Positions 8,827 to 18,703 of a DNA stretch of 64,000 bases are shown here, piece by piece (within the stretch, counting starts at the first letter, position 1; each line of letters begins with the position of its first letter). The position numbers and the translations under genes were made by a program. The DNA lies in assembly GCF_001676785.2 (NCBI RefSeq), contig NZ_CP015910.2, forward strand, positions 1,674,001 to 1,738,000, written 5' to 3'. This DNA is from Brachyspira hyodysenteriae ATCC 27164. Its GTDB lineage: Bacteria > Spirochaetota > Brachyspiria > Brachyspirales > Brachyspiraceae. The notes beneath the pieces are model-generated. The model was not told the origin of the DNA and did not search any database. It worked only from the letters and a program-made list of their open reading frames with translations.

Positions 8827-9942
8827 TTAAATTAATGTAAACCTTTTCATATATATTTTTCTAATTTTATTCTTCTCTTTATATCCGTAATATACGCATG
8901 ATATTATACCATCATTTTCAATACACCAAGGATATCCGCAGTCTGTGCTTTTCATATCAGAATCTATTATAATTTCTTCATTGTTTGCTTTATAATTAAT
9001 TTTATTTATATCAAATATATCATCTATATTGTCTAAAACAATAGCTCTCACTCCATAAGGTTTTAATCTGTATCCATAAGTAAGAACTAATTTTCCATTA
9101 TTTAAAATCAAAGTATTAAGAGGATATCCTTTAATATCTGTAAACAAAGGTTTTGAAAAAGTTTTGCCTTTATCATTTGAGTAGCTTATAGAAGTAATTC
9201 CGTATTCATTATTAACATGAGTTCTTATAAATGCTATTATATTATTTTTATAATTAAGCAAAGAAGGCTCAACATATTCTATTTTTGATTTTTTTCCGTT
9301 TATCTTTTTAAACTCTGTTTCGCATAAAAAACTTTTTAACTTCCAATTAATTAAATCTTTAGAGGATATTATATGACATTGATATTTGCAGTTATTTTTA
9401 TTGATATTTTTTTTATAAGCATATGTAGGAAGAAATATTTCATCATTAATTTTGCATATACTTCCTCTAACAGCAAAATGCTTCATATTATTAGCTTCTA
9501 TGACATAAGGTTTTGAAAAAGTCTTTCCATTATCATAGCTTATACATACTCCTATTCCGCTTAAAAGAGCTATTGTATTATCATATTCTATAAAAGTATA
9601 ATCTTTGAATAATTCTTTTTCATTAATAGGGTGAAATGTATATCTGAAATAGTATGCCATTATAGTTTTTTCATCTATTCTAAAAAGCTGTGCATCCTGT
9701 TTTGCTGCTTCATCATATTCACCAAATTCAAATACTTTCTCTACTCTATTATTCTTTATATTTACAATTGCAAGCATAGCTTTACTTAATGAATGCAGAT
9801 GAGAATAATGCCTTTTTATTTTTGGAGCTGTTCTGAAACTTATCATACATCTGTTATTATCGAGTTTAATAATGCTAGGAAAAGCAGGATATAAATTTTC
9901 ATTTTCAAATATAACATTTTCATTTAAAATATTAATTCTCAT
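8827..9942 (-). CDS. Sialidase-like BNR/Asp-box beta-propeller protein
   Basis: The 371-residue protein has two clear Asp-box motifs, SYDNGKTFSKP (about 135-145) and SYSNDKGKTFSKP (about 253-265), with the spacing expected of a six-bladed sialidase-fold propeller. The N-terminal segment YPAFPSIIKL followed by SFRTAP resembles the first strand and Arg region of sialidases. No signal peptide is present, so it appears cytoplasmic, unlike secreted mucosal sialidases. It may act on imported sialoglycans or another glycan. Catalytic Arg, Tyr and Glu residues cannot be assigned confidently, so enzymatic activity is not claimed. Confidence 0.7.
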   Translation of the reverse strand: MRINILNENVIFENENLYPAFPSIIKLDNNRCMISFRTAPKIKRHYSHLHSLSKAMLAIVNIKNNRVEKVFEFGEYDEAAKQDAQLFRIDEKTIMAYYFRYTFHPINEKELFKDYTFIEYDNTIALLSGIGVCISYDNGKTFSKPYVIEANNMKHFAVRGSICKINDEIFLPTYAYKKNINKNNCKYQCHIISSKDLINWKLKSFLCETEFKKINGKKSKIEYVEPSLLNYKNNIIAFIRTHVNNEYGITSISYSNDKGKTFSKPLFTDIKGYPLNTLILNNGKLVLTYGYRLKPYGVRAIVLDNIDDIFDINKINYKANNEEIIIDSDMKSTDCGYPWCIENDGIISCVYYGYKEKNKIRKIYMKRFTLI

Positions 9943-9978
9943 AAAAAAACCTTATCTTTTATAGAATAATTTTCGGTA

Positions 9979-10020
9979 TAAAAAAACCTGCATATACAAA
10001 AATATATACAGGTAAAAAAA
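9979..10020 (-). terminator. Rho-independent terminator for the gene at 10037
   Basis: An 11-bp stem with one mismatch (9986-9996 with 10003-10013; ACCTG/CAGGT ends) and a 6-nt loop. On the minus strand it is followed by a run of seven T. Confidence 0.75.
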
Positions 10021-10036
10021 ATATGATAGATATTAG

Positions 10037-10807
10037 TTAGAATCTCAATGTAATACCAATTCTAGGAAGAAATAAAGCTCTTATATTAGCAAAAGGTTCA
10101 TATTGCTTAAAGCTTGAAAGGTGAGATATTTCAAATAATGAAGAAGTCCAAGGAGCAACATAGTAACCTATATCAAATAATGAAATATCTATACCAACCT
10201 GTACAGGCCAATTAGCACCTGTTTTAGGGAATAACTGTATTCTCCATCCAAGTTCAAGCGACATATAAAATCCGCCATGTGAATATATATCCGAAAGTCC
10301 TCCTTCTTTCAATGCACTTCCGCTTATAGAAAGTGCTGTACCTCCGAATCTAGGAGATAAGAAAAATCCGAATGGGGCATTTCTCCAAAAGAAAAATTTA
10401 ACATTCAAAGACCATGGTACTGTAGTAAAACTAATATTATATTTATCCATCTTTATTTCACCAACTGAAAATCCTATATCAAGACCTACAGTCATAAAAT
10501 CAACAGGAGCAAAATCATAGCTGAAACCTAATCCAAAAGCATAATGTTTAAGTTTAGTGTCAATATAATTATTAGCCTGACCTTGAGTCATATTATTAAT
10601 AGTTTCCTGAAATGTAGGTTCAAGTACTCCAATACCTATATCAAATAAACCTGCATACAAAGTAGGTCCGAAATTAATCCCAAATAAACTTCTGCCATGC
10701 ATATAATCTAAAAATGCATTTCCTGTAGGCTCTCCTATATTCTGAGAAAATAATGATGCAGTACTTAAACTAAAAATAATCATCACTAAAGAAATAAACT
10801 TCTTCAT
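10037..10807 (-). CDS. Predicted exported outer-membrane protein
   Basis: A 256-residue protein with a clear signal peptide (residues 1-22, ending ASLFSQ). The mature protein is Gly- and aromatic-rich with alternating hydrophobic strands and a terminal strand ending ITLRF, a C-terminal Phe as in barrel proteins. GGAG lies 7 nt before the ATG. It has no evident relation to the barrel pair at 6262 and 28589. Function is unknown. It is monocistronic, with its own terminator. Confidence 0.7.
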   Translation of the reverse strand: MKKFISLVMIIFSLSTASLFSQNIGEPTGNAFLDYMHGRSLFGINFGPTLYAGLFDIGIGVLEPTFQETINNMTQGQANNYIDTKLKHYAFGLGFSYDFAPVDFMTVGLDIGFSVGEIKMDKYNISFTTVPWSLNVKFFFWRNAPFGFFLSPRFGGTALSISGSALKEGGLSDIYSHGGFYMSLELGWRIQLFPKTGANWPVQVGIDISLFDIGYYVAPWTSSLFEISHLSSFKQYEPFANIRALFLPRIGITLRF

Positions 10808-10986
10808 AAAAATCTCCGTTACAAAATTACATAGCGGAATAATATATTAAATTACAAAAAAATCAATATAGCATAATATCTAATATATAAAAATAATAAT
10901 ATAAATATAAAAAAAATTGAATTCCATTTGCATAAATTATTAATATCAAATACATTTTAATAGTAAAATATTTTAAGGATACTTTT

Positions 10987-12228
10987 ATGAATAGAAAAAA
11001 TAGAAAAATAGTAAATCCCAAAAGAAGAAAAAAATATCATAATAAACATAAAAAAAATAATAAAATAAAAAACTTACAGGAAAATATAGCAAACAAAGCA
11101 AAAGAATATATAAACGATGAAAATATACAAAAAATAAAAGATACTGCGGGAAAAAGTTTTGAAAAAGCAAAAAATTTTACATCAGAAAATATAGATAAAT
11201 TTCAAAAATATTTAGATGAACAGGATTTTAAAGGTAAAATACAAAATATAGCAAATGCCGGAATGGATAAAATAAAAGAGCATTCAAAAAAGAAATATAT
11301 AAGCAGATTCTTAATTTTTCTTCATAAGCATTATATACTAAACTTTTCTATTTTATTTATAATTGCAATATTAGTATTCAGAAATATATATATCACTCAT
11401 AATAGAGAAATAGAAAAAAATTTAAATTATTCAATTACTAATTATGCCCCATCATTAGATAATATAATAGTGGCTAAAGAAGATTATTACACAAATATGA
11501 TAATAAGACAAATATCAAGTAATAAAACTGCCACAAATAATATAATATTAAAAAGCTCATCTATTAATGATTTAGAAACATCATTAAAAAATGTACTTGA
11601 TAATTATAATAGAAATCTTGAAACTTCATTAAATGAAACTATAAAATCATCTAATAGAGTTATAAATTTTTGGTTTGCATTTTTAAGTGTAATAATAATA
11701 ATATTCACTCTTGTAGGAATAATAATAAATAATAGGATAATAAAAACTTCCAAAAAAAGAATTAGTAAATTTAATAGAGAATACAATAAAAGATTAAATA
11801 CAATGAAAAAACAAGTAATGGAGTTTAAAAAACTAAAAAAAGAAAGTGAAAATAATTTGCAAATAAATAGCCTTTATAATTTAGCAAATACAGCATTTGA
11901 CAACAAAGATTATAATACTTCTATATCTTATTATAATAAAGTTTTAGAATTAAATAATAGTTTTATACATGCAATTTATAACAGAGCAATAGCTTATTAT
12001 TATGTTAACAATCATACTAAATGTGCATTTGAACTTATAACATTATACAATAATAATAAATCAAATGAGATAAAGAATTTAATATTAAAAAATATAATAG
12101 AACTTGCAAATGATAATATAGAAATAGCAATTCTATTCTGCGATAATGAAAATATAGATTATAAATCATTGCAGCAGAAAGAAGAAAAGCAATCATTATT
12201 CGAAAGGATTAAAAATATTATATCCTAA
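10987..12228 (+). CDS. Membrane protein with basic N-terminus and TPR C-terminus
   Basis: A 413-residue protein. Residues 1-45 are extremely Lys/Arg/Asn-rich; 45-110 are amphipathic and helical. A transmembrane helix lies at about 116-136 (FSILFIIAILVF) and a second at about 228-250. Between them is a ~90-residue polar loop, probably outside the cytoplasm. After a coiled-coil stretch (255-290) at least two TPR-like units follow (about 292-345, with SYYNKVLELNN and AIYNRAIAYYY). AAGGA lies before the ATG. The layout suggests a membrane-anchored scaffold. I do not recognise a named family. Confidence 0.65.
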   Translation: MNRKNRKIVNPKRRKKYHNKHKKNNKIKNLQENIANKAKEYINDENIQKIKDTAGKSFEKAKNFTSENIDKFQKYLDEQDFKGKIQNIANAGMDKIKEHSKKKYISRFLIFLHKHYILNFSILFIIAILVFRNIYITHNREIEKNLNYSITNYAPSLDNIIVAKEDYYTNMIIRQISSNKTATNNIILKSSSINDLETSLKNVLDNYNRNLETSLNETIKSSNRVINFWFAFLSVIIIIFTLVGIIINNRIIKTSKKRISKFNREYNKRLNTMKKQVMEFKKLKKESENNLQINSLYNLANTAFDNKDYNTSISYYNKVLELNNSFIHAIYNRAIAYYYVNNHTKCAFELITLYNNNKSNEIKNLILKNIIELANDNIEIAILFCDNENIDYKSLQQKEEKQSLFERIKNIIS

Positions 12229-12240
12229 AAATTTATAATA

Positions 12241-12918
12241 TTATTTAAAAATATCATTAGTGGCATCGTACCAAAATACGAAATCTAAATACTCCATAGG
12301 TATTTTCTCGCTTTTTGAATATTCCACTAAGTTTGACTCGCATTGAAGATAATTATTTTTTGTAAGGCTTGTTTTAGGAGTCATACCTTCAGGCAAAATA
12401 CTTAATTTATCCATTACACGCATTATATGTCTGTCAAGTATAGCTATCTTTTGTCCGAATCCTATATTTCTAAGAAAATGACTAGCCTCTTTAAGTCCGT
12501 AGCCTTTTACTTCTTTGGCAAGCTCATTTCTTAATTCTACCATTGTATCATTTTTTAAAGCTTCATTAATTCTATCTTTTAATATAAACTTTTCATTTGG
12601 AAAGTATAATTTTCTAGCCAATACTATATTTTCAGCCTTCATATTATGAAATCTTACATGCTTTATTAAAATATTAGCTACTTTTTCAGCACTTCCTTTG
12701 AAAAGCAAATTATTATTATATAAATCAATTATAGCAGCTGCTCCGCTTCTAGCCTTTGTTTGAGGAGTACATATACAAAATGCAAGTTCAGCAAATAATC
12801 TTTTATCATTATCTCTTTTAAAAACTCTTTCAAAATATTCAAGCCTTCTTTTCATTCTCTCATGAAGAACTTTATCTTTGTATATTCCCATCAAATGTTT
12901 AGCATATTCCTTATCCAT
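12241..12918 (-). CDS. 8-oxoguanine DNA glycosylase/AP lyase, Ogg2 type
   Basis: A base-excision repair enzyme that removes 8-oxoguanine and nicks the abasic site. The 225-residue protein carries the helix-hairpin-helix core VKGYGLKEASHFLRNIGF with the presumed Schiff-base Lys at 143 and the catalytic Asp at 162 in ILDRHIMR. The compact length without the N-terminal domain of eukaryotic Ogg1, and the C-terminal residue being Lys, fit the Ogg2 group found in archaea and some anaerobic bacteria. It is convergent with the TPR protein gene, with only 12 nt between stops. Confidence 0.85.
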   Translation of the reverse strand: MDKEYAKHLMGIYKDKVLHERMKRRLEYFERVFKRDNDKRLFAELAFCICTPQTKARSGAAAIIDLYNNNLLFKGSAEKVANILIKHVRFHNMKAENIVLARKLYFPNEKFILKDRINEALKNDTMVELRNELAKEVKGYGLKEASHFLRNIGFGQKIAILDRHIMRVMDKLSILPEGMTPKTSLTKNNYLQCESNLVEYSKSEKIPMEYLDFVFWYDATNDIFK

Positions 12919-12936
12919 AATCAGCCCCTATATCGA

Positions 12937-13282
12937 ATTATATAAAAGTATATAGATGATACTATTATATAAATTAAATTTCAATATATAAAATATGCTT
13001 TATATATTGAAAAAATTAAAATTATTAAACTATAATTTTTTAAGTTTTAATTATACAGTATATATTAACTATTTTTATGTATGTATAATATTAAATTATA
13101 ATATAATAATATACATTTAAAATAATTAATAAAGATAATTTAATAATAAGCATAAAAAACAATTATAAAATAAAAATATATATTAATTTTATACAATAAA
13201 AAATTATTTTTTAGTTATTATATTATATTGATTAATAAGGAATTATTTTTTATTAATTAATACTATTTTTTTATATTAAATC
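12937..13282. other. Long AT-rich intergenic region, no gene seen
   Basis: About 350 nt of almost pure A/T lies between the divergent Ogg2 glycosylase and lexA genes. I see no RNA gene, hairpin of note, repeat unit or start codon with ribosome-binding site. It presumably carries the glycosylase promoter. Confidence 0.5.
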
Positions 13283-13310
13283 TTGACATCATATTTTTGT
13301 ATAGTATAAT
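13283..13310 (+). promoter_or_regulatory. Promoter of lexA
   Basis: A consensus TTGACA (13283-13288) and TATAAT (13305-13310) separated by 16 bp lie about 38 nt before the lexA start. A short palindrome ATACGGTAT (13316-13324) follows the -10 box. I cannot say whether it is a LexA operator. Confidence 0.75.
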
Positions 13311-13347
13311 AAGAAATACGGTATGTTAATATAAAGAGGTATAATAT

Positions 13348-13974
13348 ATGACTGAATTGACAGATAAACAAAGAGATATTTTTAATTTTCTGCAAAAATT
13401 CACAAATGAAAACGGCTATCCTCCTACTGTTAAAGAAATCATGGTTCATTTCAATTTCGCTTCTCCTACTGCAGTAACAACACATTTGACAGCATTGGAA
13501 AAAAAAGGATATGTAAAAAAAACAGGCAAAAGAGCAAGAGGCAGCGTACCTATAGACACTTCAGGTAAAGGAAATCATAATATGATAAAAATACCGCTTC
13601 TTGCAAATGAAGTTAAAGCAGGTCTTTTAATGGATGTTGCAGATGAAACTGTAGAAGAAACTTATTCGCTTCCTAAATCTATAGCACAAGATGAAAATAA
13701 TTTTCTTATGAAAGTAATCGGAGATTCTATGATAAATGCCCATATCAAAGAAGGAGATATGGTATTAGTTCATCCTTCAAATGAGGCTGATAACGGAGAT
13801 ATTGTAGTTGCCAAAATAGATGATAATGGAAATGAAGAGATAACTATTAAAAGATTTTTCAGAGAAAAAGACTGTGTTAAATTAGTATCTGAAAATAATA
13901 ATTATCCTCCTATAGAAAGAGAAAGTATATCTATAGTAGGTAAAGTAATAGGACTTATAAGATTAAAAATATGA
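13348..13974 (+). CDS. lexA: LexA repressor (SOS response)
   Basis: A transcriptional repressor that cleaves itself when RecA filaments form. An N-terminal winged helix (1-65, with PPTVKEIMVHFNFASPTAV) is followed by an S24 peptidase domain. The scissile Ala-Gly bond is at 91-92 (VKAGLL), the nucleophile Ser at 127 (GDSMI) and the general-base Lys at 156 (VVAKID). Length 208 is normal. AGAGGT precedes the ATG. It stands alone between a strong promoter and a terminator. Confidence 0.95.
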   Translation: MTELTDKQRDIFNFLQKFTNENGYPPTVKEIMVHFNFASPTAVTTHLTALEKKGYVKKTGKRARGSVPIDTSGKGNHNMIKIPLLANEVKAGLLMDVADETVEETYSLPKSIAQDENNFLMKVIGDSMINAHIKEGDMVLVHPSNEADNGDIVVAKIDDNGNEEITIKRFFREKDCVKLVSENNNYPPIERESISIVGKVIGLIRLKI

Positions 13975-13987
13975 TTGATATAATAAA

Positions 13988-14014
13988 AAAGGGGGCTTTA
14001 TAAAAGCTCCCTTT
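13988..14014. terminator. Bidirectional rho-independent terminator
   Basis: A G/C-rich stem (13988-13996 with 14006-14014, one G-T wobble) with flanking A and T runs separates convergent lexA and yajQ. Confidence 0.85.
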
Positions 14015-14035
14015 AATTTTGCATTTATATAAATA

Positions 14036-14533
14036 TTATCTGTAATTTGTAAACTGTAAAGGTATAGGATAATCTTTTCCTTTAATCATAGTAATAACAG
14101 CCTGCAAATCATCTTTTTTAGCTCCTGAAACTCTGATCTGTTCATCTTGTATGCTAGCCTGAACTTTCAATTTCATATCTTTTATATCTTTAACTATCTG
14201 CTTAGCTAAATCTTTATCTATACCATGAACTATTTCATTGATCTCTCTTATAGCATCTCCGGCTGCTTTTTCTTTTTTCTTTTCTCTTAAACACTTTTGA
14301 TTTAAGCCTCTTTTAATGAATTTCTGAAATAAAATATCTCTAACTTGATTAAGAACAAAATCTGCAGGTGCTAATATAGTTATTGTTTTTTCGCCTTTAT
14401 TTAATTCAATTTGTATATTCTGTCCTTTGAAATCGAATCTATTATCTATTTCTTTAACAGCAACATTAACACAGTCATCTATAACCTGCATATCAACCTC
14501 AGAAACTATATCAAAACTTGGATCTTTTGCCAT
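14036..14533 (-). CDS. yajQ: YajQ family nucleotide-binding protein
   Basis: A 165-residue cytoplasmic protein of the YajQ family, two ferredoxin-like domains with nucleic-acid or nucleotide binding. Some members bind cyclic-di-GMP, and others have been linked to RNA or tRNA binding. Family signatures are the start [14 protein letters not shown], the segment DNRFDFKG, and the end [12 protein letters not shown]. An AGGAG site precedes the ATG. It is monocistronic between lexA and glgA. Confidence 0.93.
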
Positions 14534-14621
14534 AATTTAAACTCCTTTAAAAATATAATATTTATAACTCTGCTATAGAATTATATTAAATTCAAGCAAT
14601 AATTTTTATATAAAAGCAATA

Positions 14622-16118
14622 TTACTTTTCGGTATTTAATAATTTTTTATAAAGTTTAGTATATTCCAAAACGGTTTTATGAAGAGAATAATCTTTGCCC
14701 ATAGCATTAAATATAAGCTTATCCCAAACATCTTTCTTATTATAATATATATCGAAAGCTAAGTCCATAGTATCAACGAAACTTTTTACAGAATATTCAT
14801 CGAAAACAAATCCTGTAGCTTTATTAACACTTTTATTTCCGCTGTAATTGATAACTGTATCTTTAAGTCCGCCTACTGCATGAACTATAGGAATACTTCC
14901 ATATTTCATACTATATATCTGATTAAGTCCGCAAGGCTCGAAACGGCTAGGCATTAAATACATATCGCTTCCTGCTGTTAATCTATGTGCTAATGATTCA
15001 TCAAAGGTAAATAGTATCTTTATATTTTTAGCTCTGCCTGCTCTTTTAGTGAATTCATTTTCAAAATCTTTGAAATAATTATTCTTACTGAATAGAAAAA
15101 TAAAATTAGCATCATAAGTAGAAATTTCAAAGAATGAAGAATATATCAAATCAAGTCCTTTCTGAGGATCGAATCTTGATATCATAGTTACAAGAGGATA
15201 ATTTTTATTTGAAAAGCCTAGTTCTTTATATAAAGAATTTCTTATTAGTTTTTTCTTTTCTACTGAATTAATATCATAATTATTTTTTATAAGTTTATCA
15301 GTTGCAGGATTCCAAGATTCATAATGAATTCCATTAAGTACTCCGTATAATTTATGAGATATTCCCTCAAGAAGACTATTCATTCCGCATCCGAATTCTT
15401 CTCCCTGTATCTCTTTAGAATAAGAAGGACTTACTGTTGTAACTATATCTGAAAGTATAATACCAGCTTTAATGAAACTTACATTTCCATAAAACTCCAA
15501 TCTGCTATGCACAAAAAATTTCCAAGATACATTAAGAAGTGTATATATATCCACAGAAAAATTTCCCTGATAAGCTAAATTATGAATAGTAAACATTACT
15601 TTTAATTTCTTCAAAGCATCTTCATTATTATAAACTTCTTTTATATAGAGAGCTATCAAAGCTGTCTGCCAATCATGAATATGAACTATATCTAATTTGA
15701 AATTTTCTTTTTTATATAAATAAATTATTAATTGAACAGCTGCCTTTGAAAAGAATATGAATCTGCTGGCATTATCTGAATAATCAATGCCATTTTCAGA
15801 ATATAATCCGTCTCTTTTAAAGAAATTATCCTGTTTTATAAAATAGATATTAACATTATCATTCTCAGGATGCTTTATTCTGGCTACTTCAGTTTTTATT
15901 ATTTCTTTTCCATGCTCTATTTCAAATTCAGCTATGATATCTTTTTTGCTTACTAATTTATAATTCTGTTTATATAAAGGTATTACCAAAGATGCATTAA
16001 CATTAGAAGAGCCTACTTTAATGGAAGATAATTCCAGAGGCAGACTTCCGGCAATATCTCCCAAACCTCCTGTTTTAGAAAATGGATATGCTTCGCTGGA
16101 TACCATAAATATATTCAT
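14622..16118 (-). CDS. glgA: Glycogen synthase (ADP-glucose type, GT5)
   Basis: Adds glucose from ADP-glucose to the growing glycogen chain in the cytoplasm. The 498-residue protein starts with MNIFMVSSEAYPFSKTGGLGD, where KTGGL binds the sugar nucleotide. The C-terminal GT-B half has the DPQKGLDLIY segment and the PSRFEPCGLNQ motif of the retaining E-X7-E region. Length and motif order are normal. No other glycogen gene is adjacent. Confidence 0.95.
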   Translation of the reverse strand: MNIFMVSSEAYPFSKTGGLGDIAGSLPLELSSIKVGSSNVNASLVIPLYKQNYKLVSKKDIIAEFEIEHGKEIIKTEVARIKHPENDNVNIYFIKQDNFFKRDGLYSENGIDYSDNASRFIFFSKAAVQLIIYLYKKENFKLDIVHIHDWQTALIALYIKEVYNNEDALKKLKVMFTIHNLAYQGNFSVDIYTLLNVSWKFFVHSRLEFYGNVSFIKAGIILSDIVTTVSPSYSKEIQGEEFGCGMNSLLEGISHKLYGVLNGIHYESWNPATDKLIKNNYDINSVEKKKLIRNSLYKELGFSNKNYPLVTMISRFDPQKGLDLIYSSFFEISTYDANFIFLFSKNNYFKDFENEFTKRAGRAKNIKILFTFDESLAHRLTAGSDMYLMPSRFEPCGLNQIYSMKYGSIPIVHAVGGLKDTVINYSGNKSVNKATGFVFDEYSVKSFVDTMDLAFDIYYNKKDVWDKLIFNAMGKDYSLHKTVLEYTKLYKKLLNTEK

Positions 16119-16285
16119 AAATTACTTCCATAAATATTTTTAGTATACTATAGTTATATATCTTTTGGGCTGAAAAATCAAGTAATTTATTTTTATAATA
16201 TAATGACAAAGTAATATATAATTTTTTACCATAAATTTATAATATTGTTATTATTTAATAAGTATAAAATATAACAGGAAAAAAC

Positions 16286-17812
16286 ATGAAATATTTTAAA
16301 GAATTAATAAAAAATTACAAAGTATCTAAAGAAAGTCAATTAACAAAGGAATGTTTGAATACAGAAATAAAAGGAGCAGCATACGATTCAAGATTAATAA
16401 AGAAAAATTATTTATTCGTTGCAATAAAGGGATTAAAAGATGATGGACATAAATATATAGAAAGTGCTATAAATAATAAAGCATCAATTATAATATATGA
16501 TAATACTGCTGATAAAGAGTTTATAAAAAAATTACAAGATAATTATAAAGATGTACATTTTGTTGCTGTGAAAAATCCTAGAGAATGTTTAGCATATATC
16601 TCAGCAAAATTATTCGATGAGCCTACAAAAAAAATAAACACAATAGGCATAACAGGAACTAATGGAAAAACTACTACAACATATTTATTAAAATCAGTAC
16701 TTGAAGCAAATAAAAATAAAACAACTTTAATAGGCACTATCAAAAATATGATAGGTAAAACAGAAATAAAAACTAATCTCACCACTCCTGAATCTATTGA
16801 TTTAGAAAGTATATTCGATAAATCATTAAAAAAAGGTATATCTCATATAGTTATGGAATCATCATCTCAGGCACTAGCTATGAACAGATGTGATTATTTG
16901 AATTATGATACAGCAATCTTTACTAATATCACAGAAGATCATCTTGATTATCATGGAGATATGCAGAATTATCTTAAAGCAAAATTAAAATTATTTTCAT
17001 TATTAAAAGAAAGCAGTAAAAAGAAAAAATTAGCAATAGTTAATATAGATACTGATCATTTTAAACAAATATCTAATTATATAAAAAAACTTGGAATAAA
17101 AATGGTTACTTACGGAATTAATGAAAAAGCTGACTATTATGGAAAAGTTATTTCATTAAATTCTAAAAATACAGAATATGAATTCTATGCTAAAGGAAAA
17201 CTTATATCAAAAGTAAAATTATCAATGCTTGGAAGATTCAATATTTTAAACTCGCTTTCAATTTTAGCTTATGTTTGTGAAAATAAATTGGATATAGAAA
17301 AGTCAATAAAGGCTATGAGAAAAGTACAGGTAGAAGGAAGATTCGAAATAGTAACTAAAGAAAAACATCCTTTTATAGTGGCCGTTGACTATTCACATAC
17401 ACCGGACAGTTTAGAAAATATTTTAGTAGAAGCTAAAAAATTAAATCCAAACAGAGTTATAGCAGTATTCGGATGCGGAGGCGACAGAGATAGAAAGAAG
17501 CGTCCTATAATGGCGGAAATAGCTGAAAAATATGCTGATATAGCTATACTTACAACTGATAATCAAAGAACTGAAGATATTAATCAGATAATGAATGATA
17601 TTGAAAAAGGATTCAAAAATAATAATTATAAAAAAATTATTGACAGAAAAGAAGCAATATTTGAAGCAGTAAAAGAAGCTAAAGAAAATGATATAATAAT
17701 AATAGCCGGAAAAGGACATGAAACTTATCAAATATTCCCTGATAAAACAATACATTTCGATGACAGAGAAGAAGCAAGAGAAGCTTTAAAAAAGTATTAT
17801 CCTAATGTTTAA
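16286..17812 (+). CDS. murE: UDP-N-acetylmuramoyl-tripeptide synthetase
   Basis: A cytoplasmic Mur ligase that adds the third, diamino residue to the peptidoglycan stem peptide using ATP. The P-loop TGTNGKT is at 123-129. The central domain contains ITEDHLDYHG, and the C-terminal domain contains GCGGDRDRKKRP. The substrate-selecting motif, DNPR in meso-diaminopimelate enzymes, reads DNQR here (425-428), so the amino acid added is uncertain. AGGA sits 9 nt before the ATG. The gene is monocistronic, with a hairpin after it. Confidence 0.93.
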   Translation: MKYFKELIKNYKVSKESQLTKECLNTEIKGAAYDSRLIKKNYLFVAIKGLKDDGHKYIESAINNKASIIIYDNTADKEFIKKLQDNYKDVHFVAVKNPRECLAYISAKLFDEPTKKINTIGITGTNGKTTTTYLLKSVLEANKNKTTLIGTIKNMIGKTEIKTNLTTPESIDLESIFDKSLKKGISHIVMESSSQALAMNRCDYLNYDTAIFTNITEDHLDYHGDMQNYLKAKLKLFSLLKESSKKKKLAIVNIDTDHFKQISNYIKKLGIKMVTYGINEKADYYGKVISLNSKNTEYEFYAKGKLISKVKLSMLGRFNILNSLSILAYVCENKLDIEKSIKAMRKVQVEGRFEIVTKEKHPFIVAVDYSHTPDSLENILVEAKKLNPNRVIAVFGCGGDRDRKKRPIMAEIAEKYADIAILTTDNQRTEDINQIMNDIEKGFKNNNYKKIIDRKEAIFEAVKEAKENDIIIIAGKGHETYQIFPDKTIHFDDREEAREALKKYYPNV

Positions 17813-17818
17813 AAAAAT

Positions 17819-17856
17819 ATGAGCAGACAAATAATTAAATTATATTGCCTGCTCAT
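17819..17856. terminator. Rho-independent terminator between murE and mlaE
   Basis: ATGAGCAG (17819-17826) pairs with CTGCTCAT (17849-17856) around an A/T loop, with A-run and T-rich flanks. It serves convergent genes. Confidence 0.75.
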
Positions 17857-17877
17857 TTATGTATATGAATTATATAA

Positions 17878-18684
17878 TTACATTCCAAACATACCAAGTA
17901 TAGAAACAAGTATATAGTCAGTTATAAGTATTATCATAAAACTATAAACAACGCTTGTAGTAGTAGCCTTACCTACTCCCTCAGCACCGCCTGAAGTTCT
18001 AAATCCATAGAAACAAGATATAAGCATAACTTCAGCACCGAATATAGTAGACTTTATCAAACTTCCTATAAAATCCCCTACACTAATAACGGCAATAGCT
18101 CTATCAAAATAATGCATAGGATCGCTTCGTAAAACAAATACTGTAACAACAGCACCTCCCAAAACCCCTATAACATCCGCAGAAACTGTAAGCATAGGAA
18201 GTGATATAACAGCAGCCCAGAAACGAGGAACGGCAACATATTCTATAGGATTAGTATATAAAGTTTTTAAAGCATCCAACTGCTCACTTACCTGCATAGT
18301 ACCAATCTCAGCAGTAACAGAACTTCCAACCCTTCCTGCAAATATCAATGCGAGAAGCATAGGAGATAATTCCTTAACCATAGCTTTACCAACCATAGAA
18401 CCTACAAATTGAGATATACCTTTCAATACACTGTCAAGAACTACGGCTATCTGTAATGACATAACCATTCCTGTACAAAGTACCGTAACAGCAGCAACAA
18501 CAAAAGAATCAACACCCATTCTTATTATCTGTTCTTTTAAAAGTTTAAAAGAAAATGTAGGTCTGAATGTATATCTAAATACTTCTATCATAAGAGTGGC
18601 AAATTCACCTAAAGTTGCTAAAAAATATGTTATCTTATTTTTTACGCCCTTTCGTAATTCTATTTTCATATCAAATAATTCCAT
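17878..18684 (-). CDS. mlaE: MlaE/YrbE family ABC transporter permease
   Basis: The inner-membrane permease of Mla-type phospholipid transporters. The 268-residue protein contains several transmembrane helices and the family features [34 protein letters not shown] region (about 105-135) and [16 protein letters not shown] near the C-terminus. AGGAG is 10 nt before the ATG. It is the third gene of an rplI-dnaB-mlaE run with a 19-nt gap to dnaB. The ATPase (MlaF) and MCE-domain (MlaD) partners are not next to it, so they must be elsewhere if the system works. Confidence 0.9.
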   Translation of the reverse strand: [268 protein letters not shown]

Positions 18685-18703
18685 AATAAAATTACTCCTT
18701 TAA

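Noticed and set aside
12937-13282. Small RNA or origin-like element in the long AT-rich gap
   Set aside because: No DnaA-box cluster, iteron or stable hairpin was found; the composition alone is not evidence.
13311-13330. LexA operator near the lexA promoter
   Set aside because: Only a 9-bp palindrome (ATACGGTAT) is seen, and the binding site for this genus is not known to me, so no operator is claimed.
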